NCBI RefSeq assembly: GCF_025399835.1
Contig: NZ_JAODVR010000001.1
Span: 2,170,001 to 2,234,000 of the forward strand
Direction: 5' to 3'
DNA length: 64,000 nt
From: Haloarchaeobius sp. HME9146
Lineage (GTDB): Archaea > Halobacteriota > Halobacteria > Halobacteriales > Natrialbaceae
A program made the translations under genes and the position numbers. This document shows, piece after piece, positions 24,449-32,970 of the stretch (its first letter is position 1; each line of letters begins with the position of its first letter). Below the pieces are notes generated by a model that saw only the letters and a program-made list of their open reading frames with translations, was not told the DNA's origin and ran no database searches.

Positions 24449-24901
24449 TTACGAAAGACAGGCGCAGTCGACCGATTCTGGGTCACAGACCGCGGCACTG
24501 GAGTTCGATTCACACGCATCGCCGTCCCGGCACGCGTCCGTGGGACACTCGACCTGCTCCGTCGCGGCTTCCAGGCTCCGGAGCGCGGTTGCCACGTGTT
24601 CCCCGCCCGTGGTGAGTCGATACGACGTCGATGGCGGCGAGGTGGCCTGGACACGACGTTCCACCAGCCCCGAGCACTGCAGTTCGTCGAGCCGCCGCGA
24701 GAGCATGGTCGCGGTCATCCCCTCGAGTTCGGATTCCAGCTCGGAGAACCCGCGCGGGCCGTCGTCCAGCAGGCGGACCACGTGGAACGACCACTTGCGC
24801 CCGAGCAGCTGTCGGATGGCGTGCCAGCGCGTCTCCCAGTCGACACCGATCGGCGGCGACTCGTCCCGGGAGACCGCCGGTTCGCCGTCTCTGTCGTCCA
24901 T
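24449..24901 (-). CDS. HxlR-type winged-helix transcriptional regulator with Cys-rich C-terminal tail
   Basis: ATG 24901 gives 150 residues. The core (about 20-110) is a HxlR winged helix: LLGRKWSFHVVRLLDDGPRG, then FSELESELEGMTATMLSRRL and LVERRVQATSPPSTSYRLT. HxlR proteins respond to electrophiles or redox state. Unusually, the last 33 residues hold six cysteines (CPTDAC, GDAC, AVC, DCAC), a possible metal or Fe-S binding or redox-sensing tail. It is divergent from a membrane protein gene with a 330-bp region between. Confidence 0.85.
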   Translation of the reverse strand: MDDRDGEPAVSRDESPPIGVDWETRWHAIRQLLGRKWSFHVVRLLDDGPRGFSELESELEGMTATMLSRRLDELQCSGLVERRVQATSPPSTSYRLTTGGEHVATALRSLEAATEQVECPTDACRDGDACESNSSAAVCDPESVDCACLS

Positions 24902-25042
24902 GTCTCCCCTGTACGCTTCGTGCCCACAAAATGGGTGGTGCCGACTTTCGGCGGCGATAGTTCGGACCAGATTGGGGAGTCTGCAGCCCTGTTTACGCCG
25001 ATTCGGCGCCATCGTCGAACTGTATGGTACGACCCAACTGTA

Positions 25043-25099
25043 ACTGCTGTTGCGAGACAGTGTCGAACTGCTGTTCGACATCGACCGACGACTGCTGTT
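25043..25099. repeat. Three ACTGCTGTT repeats at exact 24-bp period
   Basis: ACTGCTGTT occurs at 25043-25051, 25067-25075 and 25091-25099. It sits in the middle of the 330-bp gene-free stretch 24902-25231, between the divergent HxlR gene and the membrane protein gene. The rest of that stretch shows only a TATA-like CTTTATCTG (25201-25209) before the membrane protein start at 25232. A multi-site operator is the likely reading. Confidence 0.5.
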
Positions 25100-25231
25100 C
25101 CCCGACCATCGTGGTGATTCCAGCGGGGTGCTGTCGGCCTGCCGACGCCGACGCCACCGCCTGCTGCTGTCGCAGTACCGACTGACGAAAGCATCGTTGA
25201 CTTTATCTGTTTTCTTTCAAACCGTAATCAT

Positions 25232-26131
25232 ATGGGAGCTATCGCAGCTGCGAAACACGCCGGACAGTCGTTGATACGGAATCCGGTCATCTTCGTGGCG
25301 ACGCTCGGTCTCGCGCTCGTCCAGGTCCCCCAGCAGGTCCTCCAGTACAGTGGGCTCACCATCGCCGGGTCGCTGTACAGCTTCGCGACGCTTGCGATCG
25401 CACCGCTGTTCACCGCCGGCATCCTCTCGATGGCGTACGAGGGGATGGACGACAGCACCTCGCTTGGGACGTTCGTCGATGGTGTCAGGGAGCACTATCT
25501 GACGCTGTTTCTCTCGACGGTGCTGTACTCGGCCATCTTCGTCGCGGTCGGTATCGCGGCGATGTTCCTCGCGCTGTTCGTCGGCGTGTTCGCGTTCGGC
25601 GTGAGTGCCGCGGCCGGGAGTGCAGGGCTCGTCGGCCTGGGTCTCTTCGTCGTGTTCGTCGCCGTCATCGCCCTCGCCATAATCGCCCTCTCGATGGTGC
25701 TCCAGTTCTACGCGCCGGCGGTCGTCGTCGACGACGCCGATATCGGCGAGTCGTTCAAACGAAGCTATCGGTTCGCGACGGACAACCTGGCCAGTGTCGT
25801 CGGGTTCTCCATCATCAAGGCGATTCCCGGCCTGTTCGCAGGGGGTGCGGCCGTCGCGCTGGTGCTCACCCGCTACTACGAACAGCTGGCTGGCGAGGGA
25901 TTCGCCGGTGCCCCTGCCACGACGGGGGCGACGATGGGGGCGGGGGCGCTCTACAGTGGGCTCTCGGTCACGACGTTCGTGGCCATCGTGGTGTTGGGTA
26001 TCGCCTCGACCGTCCTGCTCAGTGCGTTCACCCAGACGTATCTGGTGACCTTCTACGTCGAACAGACCGACAGGGAGCAGCGTGGTGTTCGCGGGTACGA
26101 GGAGGAGTACGACCTGCCGTCCGGCTACTGA
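25232..26131 (+). CDS. Multi-pass membrane protein, DUF7847/DUF4013-like
   Basis: The 299-residue protein has about six hydrophobic helices in two groups (residues 20-75, 95-155 and 185-275). Near the centre is VVDDADIGESFKRSYRFATD, the pattern of cytoplasmic loop seen in archaeal DUF4013-like membrane proteins. A TATA-like element lies about 25 bp upstream of the ATG, so the transcript is probably leaderless. Function is unknown. Confidence 0.75.
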   Translation: MGAIAAAKHAGQSLIRNPVIFVATLGLALVQVPQQVLQYSGLTIAGSLYSFATLAIAPLFTAGILSMAYEGMDDSTSLGTFVDGVREHYLTLFLSTVLYSAIFVAVGIAAMFLALFVGVFAFGVSAAAGSAGLVGLGLFVVFVAVIALAIIALSMVLQFYAPAVVVDDADIGESFKRSYRFATDNLASVVGFSIIKAIPGLFAGGAAVALVLTRYYEQLAGEGFAGAPATTGATMGAGALYSGLSVTTFVAIVVLGIASTVLLSAFTQTYLVTFYVEQTDREQRGVRGYEEEYDLPSGY

Positions 26132-26150
26132 GCAGCGTTTCCCGGACGAT

Positions 26151-26549
26151 TCAGGCCGCGGCTTCGACCGCGGCGACGAGTTCGCTCTTGTCCTTCAGGC
26201 CGACGAGGCGCTGGACCGGTTCGCCGTCTTTGAACACGAGCATGTTGGGGATGCTCTGGACGCCGAACTGTCCGGCGAGCTGTTGCTGCTGGTCGACGTT
26301 CACCTTGAGCACCGCGGCGTCGGTCTCGGCGGCGACCTCTCCGATGAACTCGCCGAGCGCGATACACGGGCCACACCAGTCGGCGTAGAAGTCCACGAGG
26401 GCCACGTCGTACGTGTCGACGAGTTCCTGGAAGTGGTCAGGGCTGTCGACCTGCACCGGTTCGTCCGGGGACTCTGCGCCGTCCTGCTCGGAGATGAGCT
26501 GTTCTCGTTTCGATTCGCGGATATCATCGAGTTCGTCGGTGGACGTCAT
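26151..26549 (-). CDS. Thioredoxin (second in the window)
   Basis: ATG 26549 gives 132 residues; the frame extends upstream without a better start. After an acidic, charged N-terminal helix of about 35 residues comes a thioredoxin domain with VDFYADWCGPCIAL (CGPC) and GVQSIPNMLVFKDG with the cis-Pro. The two thioredoxins here share the extension plus the PVxVxSxxHxQELV lead-in and are probably paralogues; they differ after CGPC (KMLEP against IALGE). Confidence 0.9.
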   Translation of the reverse strand: MTSTDELDDIRESKREQLISEQDGAESPDEPVQVDSPDHFQELVDTYDVALVDFYADWCGPCIALGEFIGEVAAETDAAVLKVNVDQQQQLAGQFGVQSIPNMLVFKDGEPVQRLVGLKDKSELVAAVEAAA

Positions 26550-26738
26550 TACAGACTGAAGTACGACCCGAGGGTACAAAACGGTTTTGGGAATTTGAAA
26601 CAATACTACCCTACCGAGACAGTCCGAAGAAGGCTAACGGGCACGAAAAAGAAATTGGTTGTGCCCATCTCTAGCAATACTTTTGGTGCTCTCGGGCGTA
26701 CAGTCACGCATGGGTAGACGATACACTGGTGGTCTGGG

Positions 26739-27992
26739 ATGACGGCAGCCGCCGACGCGGTGGTCGCAGCGGCCACCGACACCGACCCGCTGGTCGACCG
26801 TGCGCTCGACCTGCTGGCGTTCGAGACACAGAATCCGCCCGGGGAGACCGCCGCACTGGTCGACCATCTCGAGGAGTTCTTTGCAGACCTGGGCTACCGG
26901 ACGACACAAGTCGTCGCCGACCCCGCGAAGCCGAACCTGCTCGCGACCCTGCCCGGCGCGACCGACACGACGCTCTGCTACATGGGCCACGTCGACACCG
27001 TCCCGTTCGACCCCCACGACTGGACCCGGGACCCGCTCGGCGAGTACGACGACGTGGAGCAGCGTATCTACGGCCGCGGCGCGACCGACATGAAGGGGCC
27101 GCTCGCGGCCATGCTGGAGACTGCTCGGGCCTTCGCCGAGGCCGACGCGGACCCACCCGTCACGCTCCAGTTCGCCGTGGTCAGCGACGAGGAGACCGGC
27201 GGTCACGCCGGGGTTCGCGCAATGGTCGAACGTGACGCCATCGCGGCCGACGGCTGCATCATCGGCGAGACGACCTGCGAGAACGGCCGGCACTCCGTCA
27301 CGGTCGCCGACAAGGGGAGCATCTGGCTCACGCTCGCCGCCTCCGGCGACGCGGCCCACGGCTCGCGCCCGATGTTCGGAACCAACGCCATCGATCGGCT
27401 CTACAGCGCCATCACCGACCTGCGACGCTATCTCTGTACCGTCACCTTCGAGACCGACCCCGAAGTCACAGACGTGGTCGAGGAGTCGGTCGAGTACTAC
27501 ACGCCGAGCCTCGGTGCTGATACCGCCGCGAACCTGTTCGCCCATCCGACCTGCAACCTCGGGACCATCGAGGGCGGCGAAGCCATCAACACGGTACCCG
27601 AGAACGCCCGGGCGAAACTCGACGTGCGACTCTCACCCGGTGTCGATACCTCGGCCGTCATCGAGACCATACGGGCCCGGCTGGACGACCACGAGGGCGT
27701 CGTGGTCGCCGACTGCGACTGGAGCGTCGGGAGCTTCACGCCGACCTCGGACCCGCTGGTTCCCGCGGTCGCCGAGACCGCCGAAGCCGTGACCCAAACC
27801 CGCGTGTTCCGGCGCTCGGCGACGGGTGGCGGCGACGCGAAGAAGCTCCGCAACGCGGGGATTCCCACGCTCGAGTTCGCCCTCGGGACCGACACGGTCC
27901 ACGGCGTCGACGAGTTCACGACCGTCGCGGCGTTGCGGGGGAACGCAGAGATCTACGCTCGGGCGGCCTTTGCATTCGCCGAACGGCTGTAG
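26739..27992 (+). CDS. M20-family metallopeptidase (ArgE/DapE/ACY1 class)
   Basis: The 417-residue protein has the zinc ligands of M20 enzymes in order: MGHVDTVPF, GRGATDMKGPL, SDEETGGHAG with the catalytic Glu pair, IGETT, and a late VHGVDEFT. A dimerisation domain lies in the middle (about 185-300; ADKGSIWLTLAASGDAAHGS). It would hydrolyse an N-acyl amino acid or small peptide amide bond. Among archaeal members ArgE, DapE and LysK-type roles occur; the neighbours do not decide between them. Confidence 0.88.
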   Translation: MTAAADAVVAAATDTDPLVDRALDLLAFETQNPPGETAALVDHLEEFFADLGYRTTQVVADPAKPNLLATLPGATDTTLCYMGHVDTVPFDPHDWTRDPLGEYDDVEQRIYGRGATDMKGPLAAMLETARAFAEADADPPVTLQFAVVSDEETGGHAGVRAMVERDAIAADGCIIGETTCENGRHSVTVADKGSIWLTLAASGDAAHGSRPMFGTNAIDRLYSAITDLRRYLCTVTFETDPEVTDVVEESVEYYTPSLGADTAANLFAHPTCNLGTIEGGEAINTVPENARAKLDVRLSPGVDTSAVIETIRARLDDHEGVVVADCDWSVGSFTPTSDPLVPAVAETAEAVTQTRVFRRSATGGGDAKKLRNAGIPTLEFALGTDTVHGVDEFTTVAALRGNAEIYARAAFAFAERL

Positions 27993-28022
27993 TCGCGGAA
28001 CGAGTGTAGCCTCAGAACGGTT

Positions 28023-28313
28023 CTAGCTCTGGCTCTCGCCTTCGGCGTCGGTGCCGATGGCCTGATCGCTGTCGCCGCGCACAGCTTCCCAGAGGAACAG
28101 CCCCGAGACGATAGCGAAGACGAAGCCGACCGTCTGGAGGAGGTACGTCCAGGGGCCACCCGCCGTCACGCCGAGGACGAGCAGCGATAGCAGGAACGTG
28201 ATGGCGATGAGCCACCGTCGAATCGAGTAGAGGAGGGCGTCGGTTTGCACAGGTCGAGTTTCGGACACTAGCGTGTCAATGTTTTGCCTCCAGGTCGTGG
28301 CAACCGTTGGCAT
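28023..28313 (-). CDS. Small two-helix membrane protein, unknown function
   Basis: The 96-residue protein has a polar N terminus, two hydrophobic helices (about residues 34-50 and 57-76) and a short acidic tail ending EGESQS. Codon use fits the genome. No family is recognised. It is convergent with the M20 peptidase gene and follows the PQQ-repeat lipoprotein gene upstream edge closely. Confidence 0.6.
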   Translation of the reverse strand: MPTVATTWRQNIDTLVSETRPVQTDALLYSIRRWLIAITFLLSLLVLGVTAGGPWTYLLQTVGFVFAIVSGLFLWEAVRGDSDQAIGTDAEGESQS

Positions 28314-28322
28314 CTGACAGCC

Positions 28323-29636
28323 TCATTTTCCTGTGAGGGCCCAGACATCACCGTCCCGTGTCCCGACTAGCACCGTCCCGTCGACCACGGTCGGTGTGTT
28401 CGTCCAGGACGAGAAGACCTGTGTCCAGCGCTGTTTTCCATCGCTGGCACGGATGCAGTGGACAGTACTGCTTCGCCCACCCAGATACACGGAGCCATCA
28501 GCGACCGTCGGGGGAGAAACGACCCACCCTGCCGTCTCGTATCGCCACTGCTCGCTGCCGTCGTCGGTCGACAGTGCGTGGATTGCTTGCGTCTCTCTGG
28601 GAGCGACGTAGACACTGCCGTCGGCGACGACGGGTGCCTGGGTCGAACTGACCCGGCCCGGAAGGCTCCGTCGCCATTGCTGTGTCCCATCGGCTGCATC
28701 GATGGCGTAGAGCGTCGGGTCACCGCTCCCGCCTGCCAGACCGGACATCGCATAGACGGTCCCATCCGCATACGACGGATGGCCGGTTGGACCATCGAAC
28801 GTCCACTTCGTCCCGCCGGTCACCTTGTCGAGCGCGACGATCCGGGCCTCCATCATACTGCCAGCGAACAGGGTATCATCGTTGGCTGCGAGTGCAGGAG
28901 CCGCAATCTTTCGAGACCAGCTGACGGAACCGTCCGTCCTGTTGACGGCGAATACCGTCCCACGTCCGAGATACACCGTGTCTTCGTCGACTACTGGTGT
29001 CGTATGGATATTTCGGCTAGCCTGCTGGAATACCCATTCTTCTTCGCCGGTCTCTGCGTTCAGGGCGTATAGAAACCCACCTGAGCCCTCAGCAAAAACC
29101 GTCCCGTCAGCCACCGTCGGGGTGCACTTTCGCCGGGGATCTGACACTGTCGCGGTTGCGTCGTCATTAGAGAACCGCCACTGCTCCTTGCCAGTACTGG
29201 CGTCCAACCCGTAGACACGACCGTCCTGACTGGAACAATAGACCATCCCATCAGCAACGACAGGGTTGAAATTCGACCACTCCTGTTTCTCGCTCTCCGC
29301 CGTCGAGAACCGCCAGGCTGGTTTCACACCAGCTGTCGGGCCAGTCGTGGACTGGTGGTAGCCGTCGTTGCCGTTGTTGTACTGGAACTGTGGCCATCCT
29401 CCGTCGATGGAGAGCGACTGGTACGTCTTCGTCGACGTATCGGAGGTACCGGAGTCGGGACTGTCGGTCTCCTTCGACTCGGTGGCTGTCGCACTCTCGG
29501 TTGTCGTCTCAGAGATTGTCTGCGTTGACTCGGTCGCTGTCCTGCTGGTCGTGGTTTCGGACCCACCGGATCGAAGTCGAAGACACCCTGTCGAAAGCCC
29601 CATCGCACCCACAGTCAAGAATCGTCTCCTTCGCAT
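28323..29636 (-). CDS. Tat lipoprotein with PQQ-like beta-propeller repeats
   Basis: The 437-residue protein starts with RRRRFLTVGAMG and lipobox LSTGC at about residue 18, then a Thr/Ser/Glu-rich spacer of about 60 residues. From about 80 on there are roughly seven repeats with the pattern ALDxxTGxxxW (for example VYGLDASTGKEQWRF, VFAVNRTDGSVSW, IHALSTDDGSEQWRY), the BamB/PQQ-type propeller. Surface scaffold or redox-cofactor binding is possible. Its third positions look less GC-rich than those of neighbouring genes, which may indicate later acquisition. Confidence 0.82.
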   Translation of the reverse strand: MRRRRFLTVGAMGLSTGCLRLRSGGSETTTSRTATESTQTISETTTESATATESKETDSPDSGTSDTSTKTYQSLSIDGGWPQFQYNNGNDGYHQSTTGPTAGVKPAWRFSTAESEKQEWSNFNPVVADGMVYCSSQDGRVYGLDASTGKEQWRFSNDDATATVSDPRRKCTPTVADGTVFAEGSGGFLYALNAETGEEEWVFQQASRNIHTTPVVDEDTVYLGRGTVFAVNRTDGSVSWSRKIAAPALAANDDTLFAGSMMEARIVALDKVTGGTKWTFDGPTGHPSYADGTVYAMSGLAGGSGDPTLYAIDAADGTQQWRRSLPGRVSSTQAPVVADGSVYVAPRETQAIHALSTDDGSEQWRYETAGWVVSPPTVADGSVYLGGRSSTVHCIRASDGKQRWTQVFSSWTNTPTVVDGTVLVGTRDGDVWALTGK

Positions 29637-29704
29637 TGTGTCAATACTCTTGAAACAGATACAATAAACTACTGGGGGCGGAACGGTGTCGTCTTGCCAC
29701 CGAA

Positions 29705-30709
29705 TCAGGCACTGCTCGGGCGTTCGGTCTCACCCTCGGCCTCGCCTCCTGCCTCGTCCCCGATTCGCAGCGCCTCGTGGTACGCGTCCTGGTACCGTGA
29801 GAGCTTCCGGAACAGCACCGTCAACAGGACGCCGTCGTACACCAAGATGAACGCGACGAACACCGGCAAACCGAACGGGATGACCCGCGGGAGGTACGAC
29901 ACCAGCGTGTTGTAGAGGCCGTGGACGAGCGCGGCGATGAGCAGGCCCTTCACCACGATCGGACCGCGGTTCTCCGGGTTGAACTTCGCCAGCCCGAGGT
30001 AGTACCCGGCGAACGCCGAGTAGATGACGTGGCCCGGCCCGGCGAGCAGGCGGACGCTCGCGATGTTGATGGTCGACGGGACGACGTTCACCCCGACCGA
30101 CGCCACCTCCAGGTACACACGCGTGATGTAGATGGCGTTCTCGATGGTCGCGAACCCGAGGCCGGCGACCGCACCGTACACTGCACCATCGATGACCGCG
30201 TGAAACTCGATGCTCCGGAAGGCGTACAGCCGGACCGCGAGCCACTTCACCAGCTCCTCGACCGGACCGACCACGAGGAAGAAGTAGAGTGCGAGTCCGA
30301 CGACCGGAATCAGCCCGAACAGTCCGCTGAGAGCCGTGTTGACGATGGCTGCGAACCCGGCGAACAATACCCCGAGGACGAACGTCATCACCAGCGAGCG
30401 CAGCGATTGTCTGAGTGTCGGGTCGTCGTACCAGATGTACCCGACGAGCAAGGCCGCCGGCACGACCGACAGGAGCGTCAACCCGCCCAGCAGGGGGTTC
30501 CGGACGACGGCGAACCCGGTGAGTGCGAGCTGTGCGACGATGATGAGCACCGCCGTGAACACGAGCAAGAGCCGCGAACTCATCTTCAACAGGCCGGTGA
30601 GCCGAACCGAGACCGTATCGAGCAGTGTCCGTTCGTCCCAGGTCGCGATGTCGTAGAGGTCGCGACTGCGCCCCATGACCCGTTCGATGGGGTCTTGTCC
30701 CTCAGTCAT
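29705..30709 (-). CDS. PrsW-family intramembrane metalloprotease
   Basis: ATG 30709 (MTEGQDPIE) is chosen, with a TATA-like ACTATTATAC on the minus strand about 25 bp upstream (30731-30740); the frame also reads on to 30757. The 334-residue protein has seven to eight membrane helices and the PrsW motifs GPVEELVKWLAV (EExxK), FATIENAIY and two later histidines (GPGHVIYSAFAG, AALVHGLYN). Bacterial PrsW cleaves an anti-sigma factor; haloarchaeal targets are unknown. Confidence 0.85.
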   Translation of the reverse strand: MTEGQDPIERVMGRSRDLYDIATWDERTLLDTVSVRLTGLLKMSSRLLLVFTAVLIIVAQLALTGFAVVRNPLLGGLTLLSVVPAALLVGYIWYDDPTLRQSLRSLVMTFVLGVLFAGFAAIVNTALSGLFGLIPVVGLALYFFLVVGPVEELVKWLAVRLYAFRSIEFHAVIDGAVYGAVAGLGFATIENAIYITRVYLEVASVGVNVVPSTINIASVRLLAGPGHVIYSAFAGYYLGLAKFNPENRGPIVVKGLLIAALVHGLYNTLVSYLPRVIPFGLPVFVAFILVYDGVLLTVLFRKLSRYQDAYHEALRIGDEAGGEAEGETERPSSA

Positions 30710-30812
30710 ACCCACGAATTCTGCGACCGGTCGTATAATAGTGTGTGACGGCTCCACATTCGCCGGATGGTGTGACCGTCAACTCTTCGCCCTAAGGAGG
30801 CCTCGGAGTGAT

Positions 30813-30972
30813 GAGCCAGGAGTGGGAGTTCGAACCACGGTCGCTGCGCTTGCGCTTCGTTCACGGCTTCGCCGTTCACACACGCGGTTCTCGCGCTGCT
30901 CGAACCGCGCTATCGCTCCCTGATTCGAATCCCACCGTCAGCTCTTCGTTCTCACTAGCGTTCGAACAGAAG
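30813..30972. repeat. Partial tRNA-Thr 3'-end copy and structured spacer (possible att scar)
   Basis: GAGCCAGGAGTGGGA at 30813-30827 is identical to 30972-30986, the last 13 bases of the tRNA-Thr gene plus flank, and both continue with a T-loop-like TTCGAACC. The 145-bp spacer contains further T-arm-like sequence (ATTCGAATCCCACC, 30923-30936) and an inverted GCTCTTC/GAAGAGC pair (30941-30947, 30969-30975). Duplicated tRNA 3' ends mark integration events, and no integrase gene remains. Confidence 0.5.
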
Positions 30973-31046
30973 AGCCAGGAGTGGGATTCGAACCCACGAA
31001 GTCTCGATTACAAGTCGAGTGCATGAACCGCCCATGCTCTCCTGGC
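30973..31046 (-). tRNA. tRNA-Thr (anticodon TGT)
   Basis: The minus strand folds as a standard cloverleaf: acceptor GCCAGGA/TCCTGGC (7 bp), anticodon loop CTTGTAA between paired CGA-type stems, and T-arm GTGGGTTCGAATCCCAC. The anticodon TGT reads ACA and other Thr codons. The discriminator base is T, as for archaeal tRNA-Thr. No intron is seen and CCA is not encoded. Confidence 0.93.
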
Positions 31047-31060
31047 AGGCGTTCCGTACG

Positions 31061-31549
31061 TCAGTCGTGGCCCTTCGGGTTAGTATCACTTTCGACTCCG
31101 ACTCGCTTTTCCATGACGACGCGGTGGTCGTGATAGCCTGCCCGCTCGTAGAATTCGCGGGCCTCGGTGTTCTTCGCCATCACCTCAAGTTGGACGACGT
31201 CCGCGCCGCGCTCGCGGAGTTGTTCTTCGGCGGCGTCGAGCAACGCCGACCCGCGCCCTGCCCCGCGGTACTCGGGGACGACGTAGAGGTTCTGGATGAC
31301 CCCGCGAGTCACATCGACCTCGAGGTCAGCGCTGGTTCGCTCGAACATCACGAAACCGACGATGCGGTCGTCGACCCGGTCGACCAGTACGTCGCCGTCG
31401 ACGATGTGGTGGGCGAAGTGCTGGGAGAGGAGGTCGCGGTTCGCATCGGGGAGAATGGCGCTCCCGTGGGGCCGTTGTTCGGTCGCGAGGGCGACCCACT
31501 GGTCGGTGAGGGTGTCGAGGTCGGTGAGCGTCGCGGGCTCAATCGTCAT
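31061..31549 (-). CDS. GNAT-family N-acetyltransferase
   Basis: ATG 31549 gives 162 residues and overlaps the phosphoglycerate kinase stop by 11 bp, so it is likely co-translated. Motif A is IQNLYVVPEYRGAGRGSALL, with the acetyl-CoA pyrophosphate loop RGAGRG, followed by VMAKNTEAREFYERAGY, the C-terminal signature of RimI-like GNAT proteins. Substrate is unknown. Confidence 0.88.
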   Translation of the reverse strand: MTIEPATLTDLDTLTDQWVALATEQRPHGSAILPDANRDLLSQHFAHHIVDGDVLVDRVDDRIVGFVMFERTSADLEVDVTRGVIQNLYVVPEYRGAGRGSALLDAAEEQLRERGADVVQLEVMAKNTEAREFYERAGYHDHRVVMEKRVGVESDTNPKGHD

Positions 31550-32750
31550 GCGAACGCCGGAGGGCCTCGACGGCCGGGAGTTCCCCGTCCGTGAGCATCC
31601 GGAGACACGCACCGCCACCGGTCGAGAAGTGGCCGAAACGTTCCTCGAGCCCGAACTTGCGGATGGCGGCTGCGGTGTCGCCACCGCCGACGATACTGTC
31701 CGGCACGCCCCCGGCGGCCGCGTACAGCTCACGGGTCCCGTACTCGAACAGGGGTTCCTCGAACACGCCCGCGGGCCCGTTCAGGATGACCGTTTCGGCG
31801 TCCTCGAGGATGGAACGGTACACCTTGAGCGTCCCCTCGCCGATGTCCATGGCCGCTTCACCGGGATTGCCCGGGAGGGCGTTCATGCCTATCTCGCGGC
31901 GCTCTCCGTCCCGTTCGACGGCCACGTCCTGTGGGAACCGGATGCGGTCGCCGTGGGCGTCGAGCAGGTCGGCGGCACGGTCGATCTCGTCCCAGTAGCC
32001 CTGGTCCATGATGAACTCCATGCTGGTGTCGCCGAGGTCGACGCCGTCGGCCGCGAGGAAGACGTTACCGACGACACCGGCGGTCAGCACGGTGTCTGCG
32101 AGGTCGTTCTCCAGGACGGACCAGGCCACGTCGATGGAATCGGGGACCTTCGCGCCCCCGAGCACGTACACGCGTGGGCGGTCAGTCGATTCGATGTCAC
32201 CGAGCACGTCGAGTTCGCGCTCCATCACGCGCCCGGCGTAGCTCGGGAGTCGTTCAGGGAACCCGACGAGCGACGGCTGCGAGCGGTGTGCGGCCGCGAA
32301 CGCGTCGTTGACGTAGGCGTCGAGGACCGGGACCAGCCCCTCGACGAGGTGGGTCTGGCTCGCTTTCGCGGGGTCGAACTCCATGTACTCCTCGGCGTAG
32401 AAACGGGTGTTCTCGAGGACCACGGCCTCGCCCGAATCGAGGGCGGTGACGGCGTCGCGAGCCGCCGACGAGAAGGTGGCGTCGACGTACGAAACGGGGT
32501 AGTCGAGCATCTCGTCCAGGCGCTCGGCGTGCGCCGCGAGCGTCTCGAAGTCGTCCCCACCGGGGCGACCCTGGTGGGCGAGGATGGCGAGACGAGCGCC
32601 GCGCTCGAGGAGCTCCGACAGCGTCTCTTCGTGGGCCTGGAGCCGCGCGTCGTCGGCCAGGCCACCGTCGGACAGCGGACTATTGATATCGACCCGTACC
32701 CCGACCCGACGGTCGGCGACCGTGAGGTCATCGAGGGTCCCTACCGGCAT
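31539..32750 (-). CDS. pgk: Phosphoglycerate kinase
   Basis: ATG 32750 gives the normal 403-residue length. The N-terminal substrate-binding domain shows RVGVRVDINSPL and HQGRPGGDDFETL, with ENTRFYAEE; the nucleotide half has YVLGGAKVPDSI and the C-terminal GGGDTAAAIRKFG and FGHFSTGGGACLRML loops. It converts 1,3-bisphosphoglycerate and ADP to 3-phosphoglycerate and ATP in the lower glycolytic/gluconeogenic pathway. The downstream acetyltransferase gene overlaps. Confidence 0.96.
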   Translation of the reverse strand: MPVGTLDDLTVADRRVGVRVDINSPLSDGGLADDARLQAHEETLSELLERGARLAILAHQGRPGGDDFETLAAHAERLDEMLDYPVSYVDATFSSAARDAVTALDSGEAVVLENTRFYAEEYMEFDPAKASQTHLVEGLVPVLDAYVNDAFAAAHRSQPSLVGFPERLPSYAGRVMERELDVLGDIESTDRPRVYVLGGAKVPDSIDVAWSVLENDLADTVLTAGVVGNVFLAADGVDLGDTSMEFIMDQGYWDEIDRAADLLDAHGDRIRFPQDVAVERDGERREIGMNALPGNPGEAAMDIGEGTLKVYRSILEDAETVILNGPAGVFEEPLFEYGTRELYAAAGGVPDSIVGGGDTAAAIRKFGLEERFGHFSTGGGACLRMLTDGELPAVEALRRSHDD

Positions 32751-32970
32751 GTGTCGGGATGTGCGGGGGCCGGTGAAAGAGTTTTCTTTGTCGGCCGAAT
32801 CACGTCGCCCCTTGTGATTCATACTAACATTTGCCACACGTACAGGAACACCCAATATCGACCGACAACGGTGACTCCTGCGGTCATTATGTACGCGTAT
32901 GAACGGGTGGGCGAAGGTGAAAGGTTTAATAGCTACTGGGAGAGCCTCTTTAGCGTGTTGAGGGGTATCA

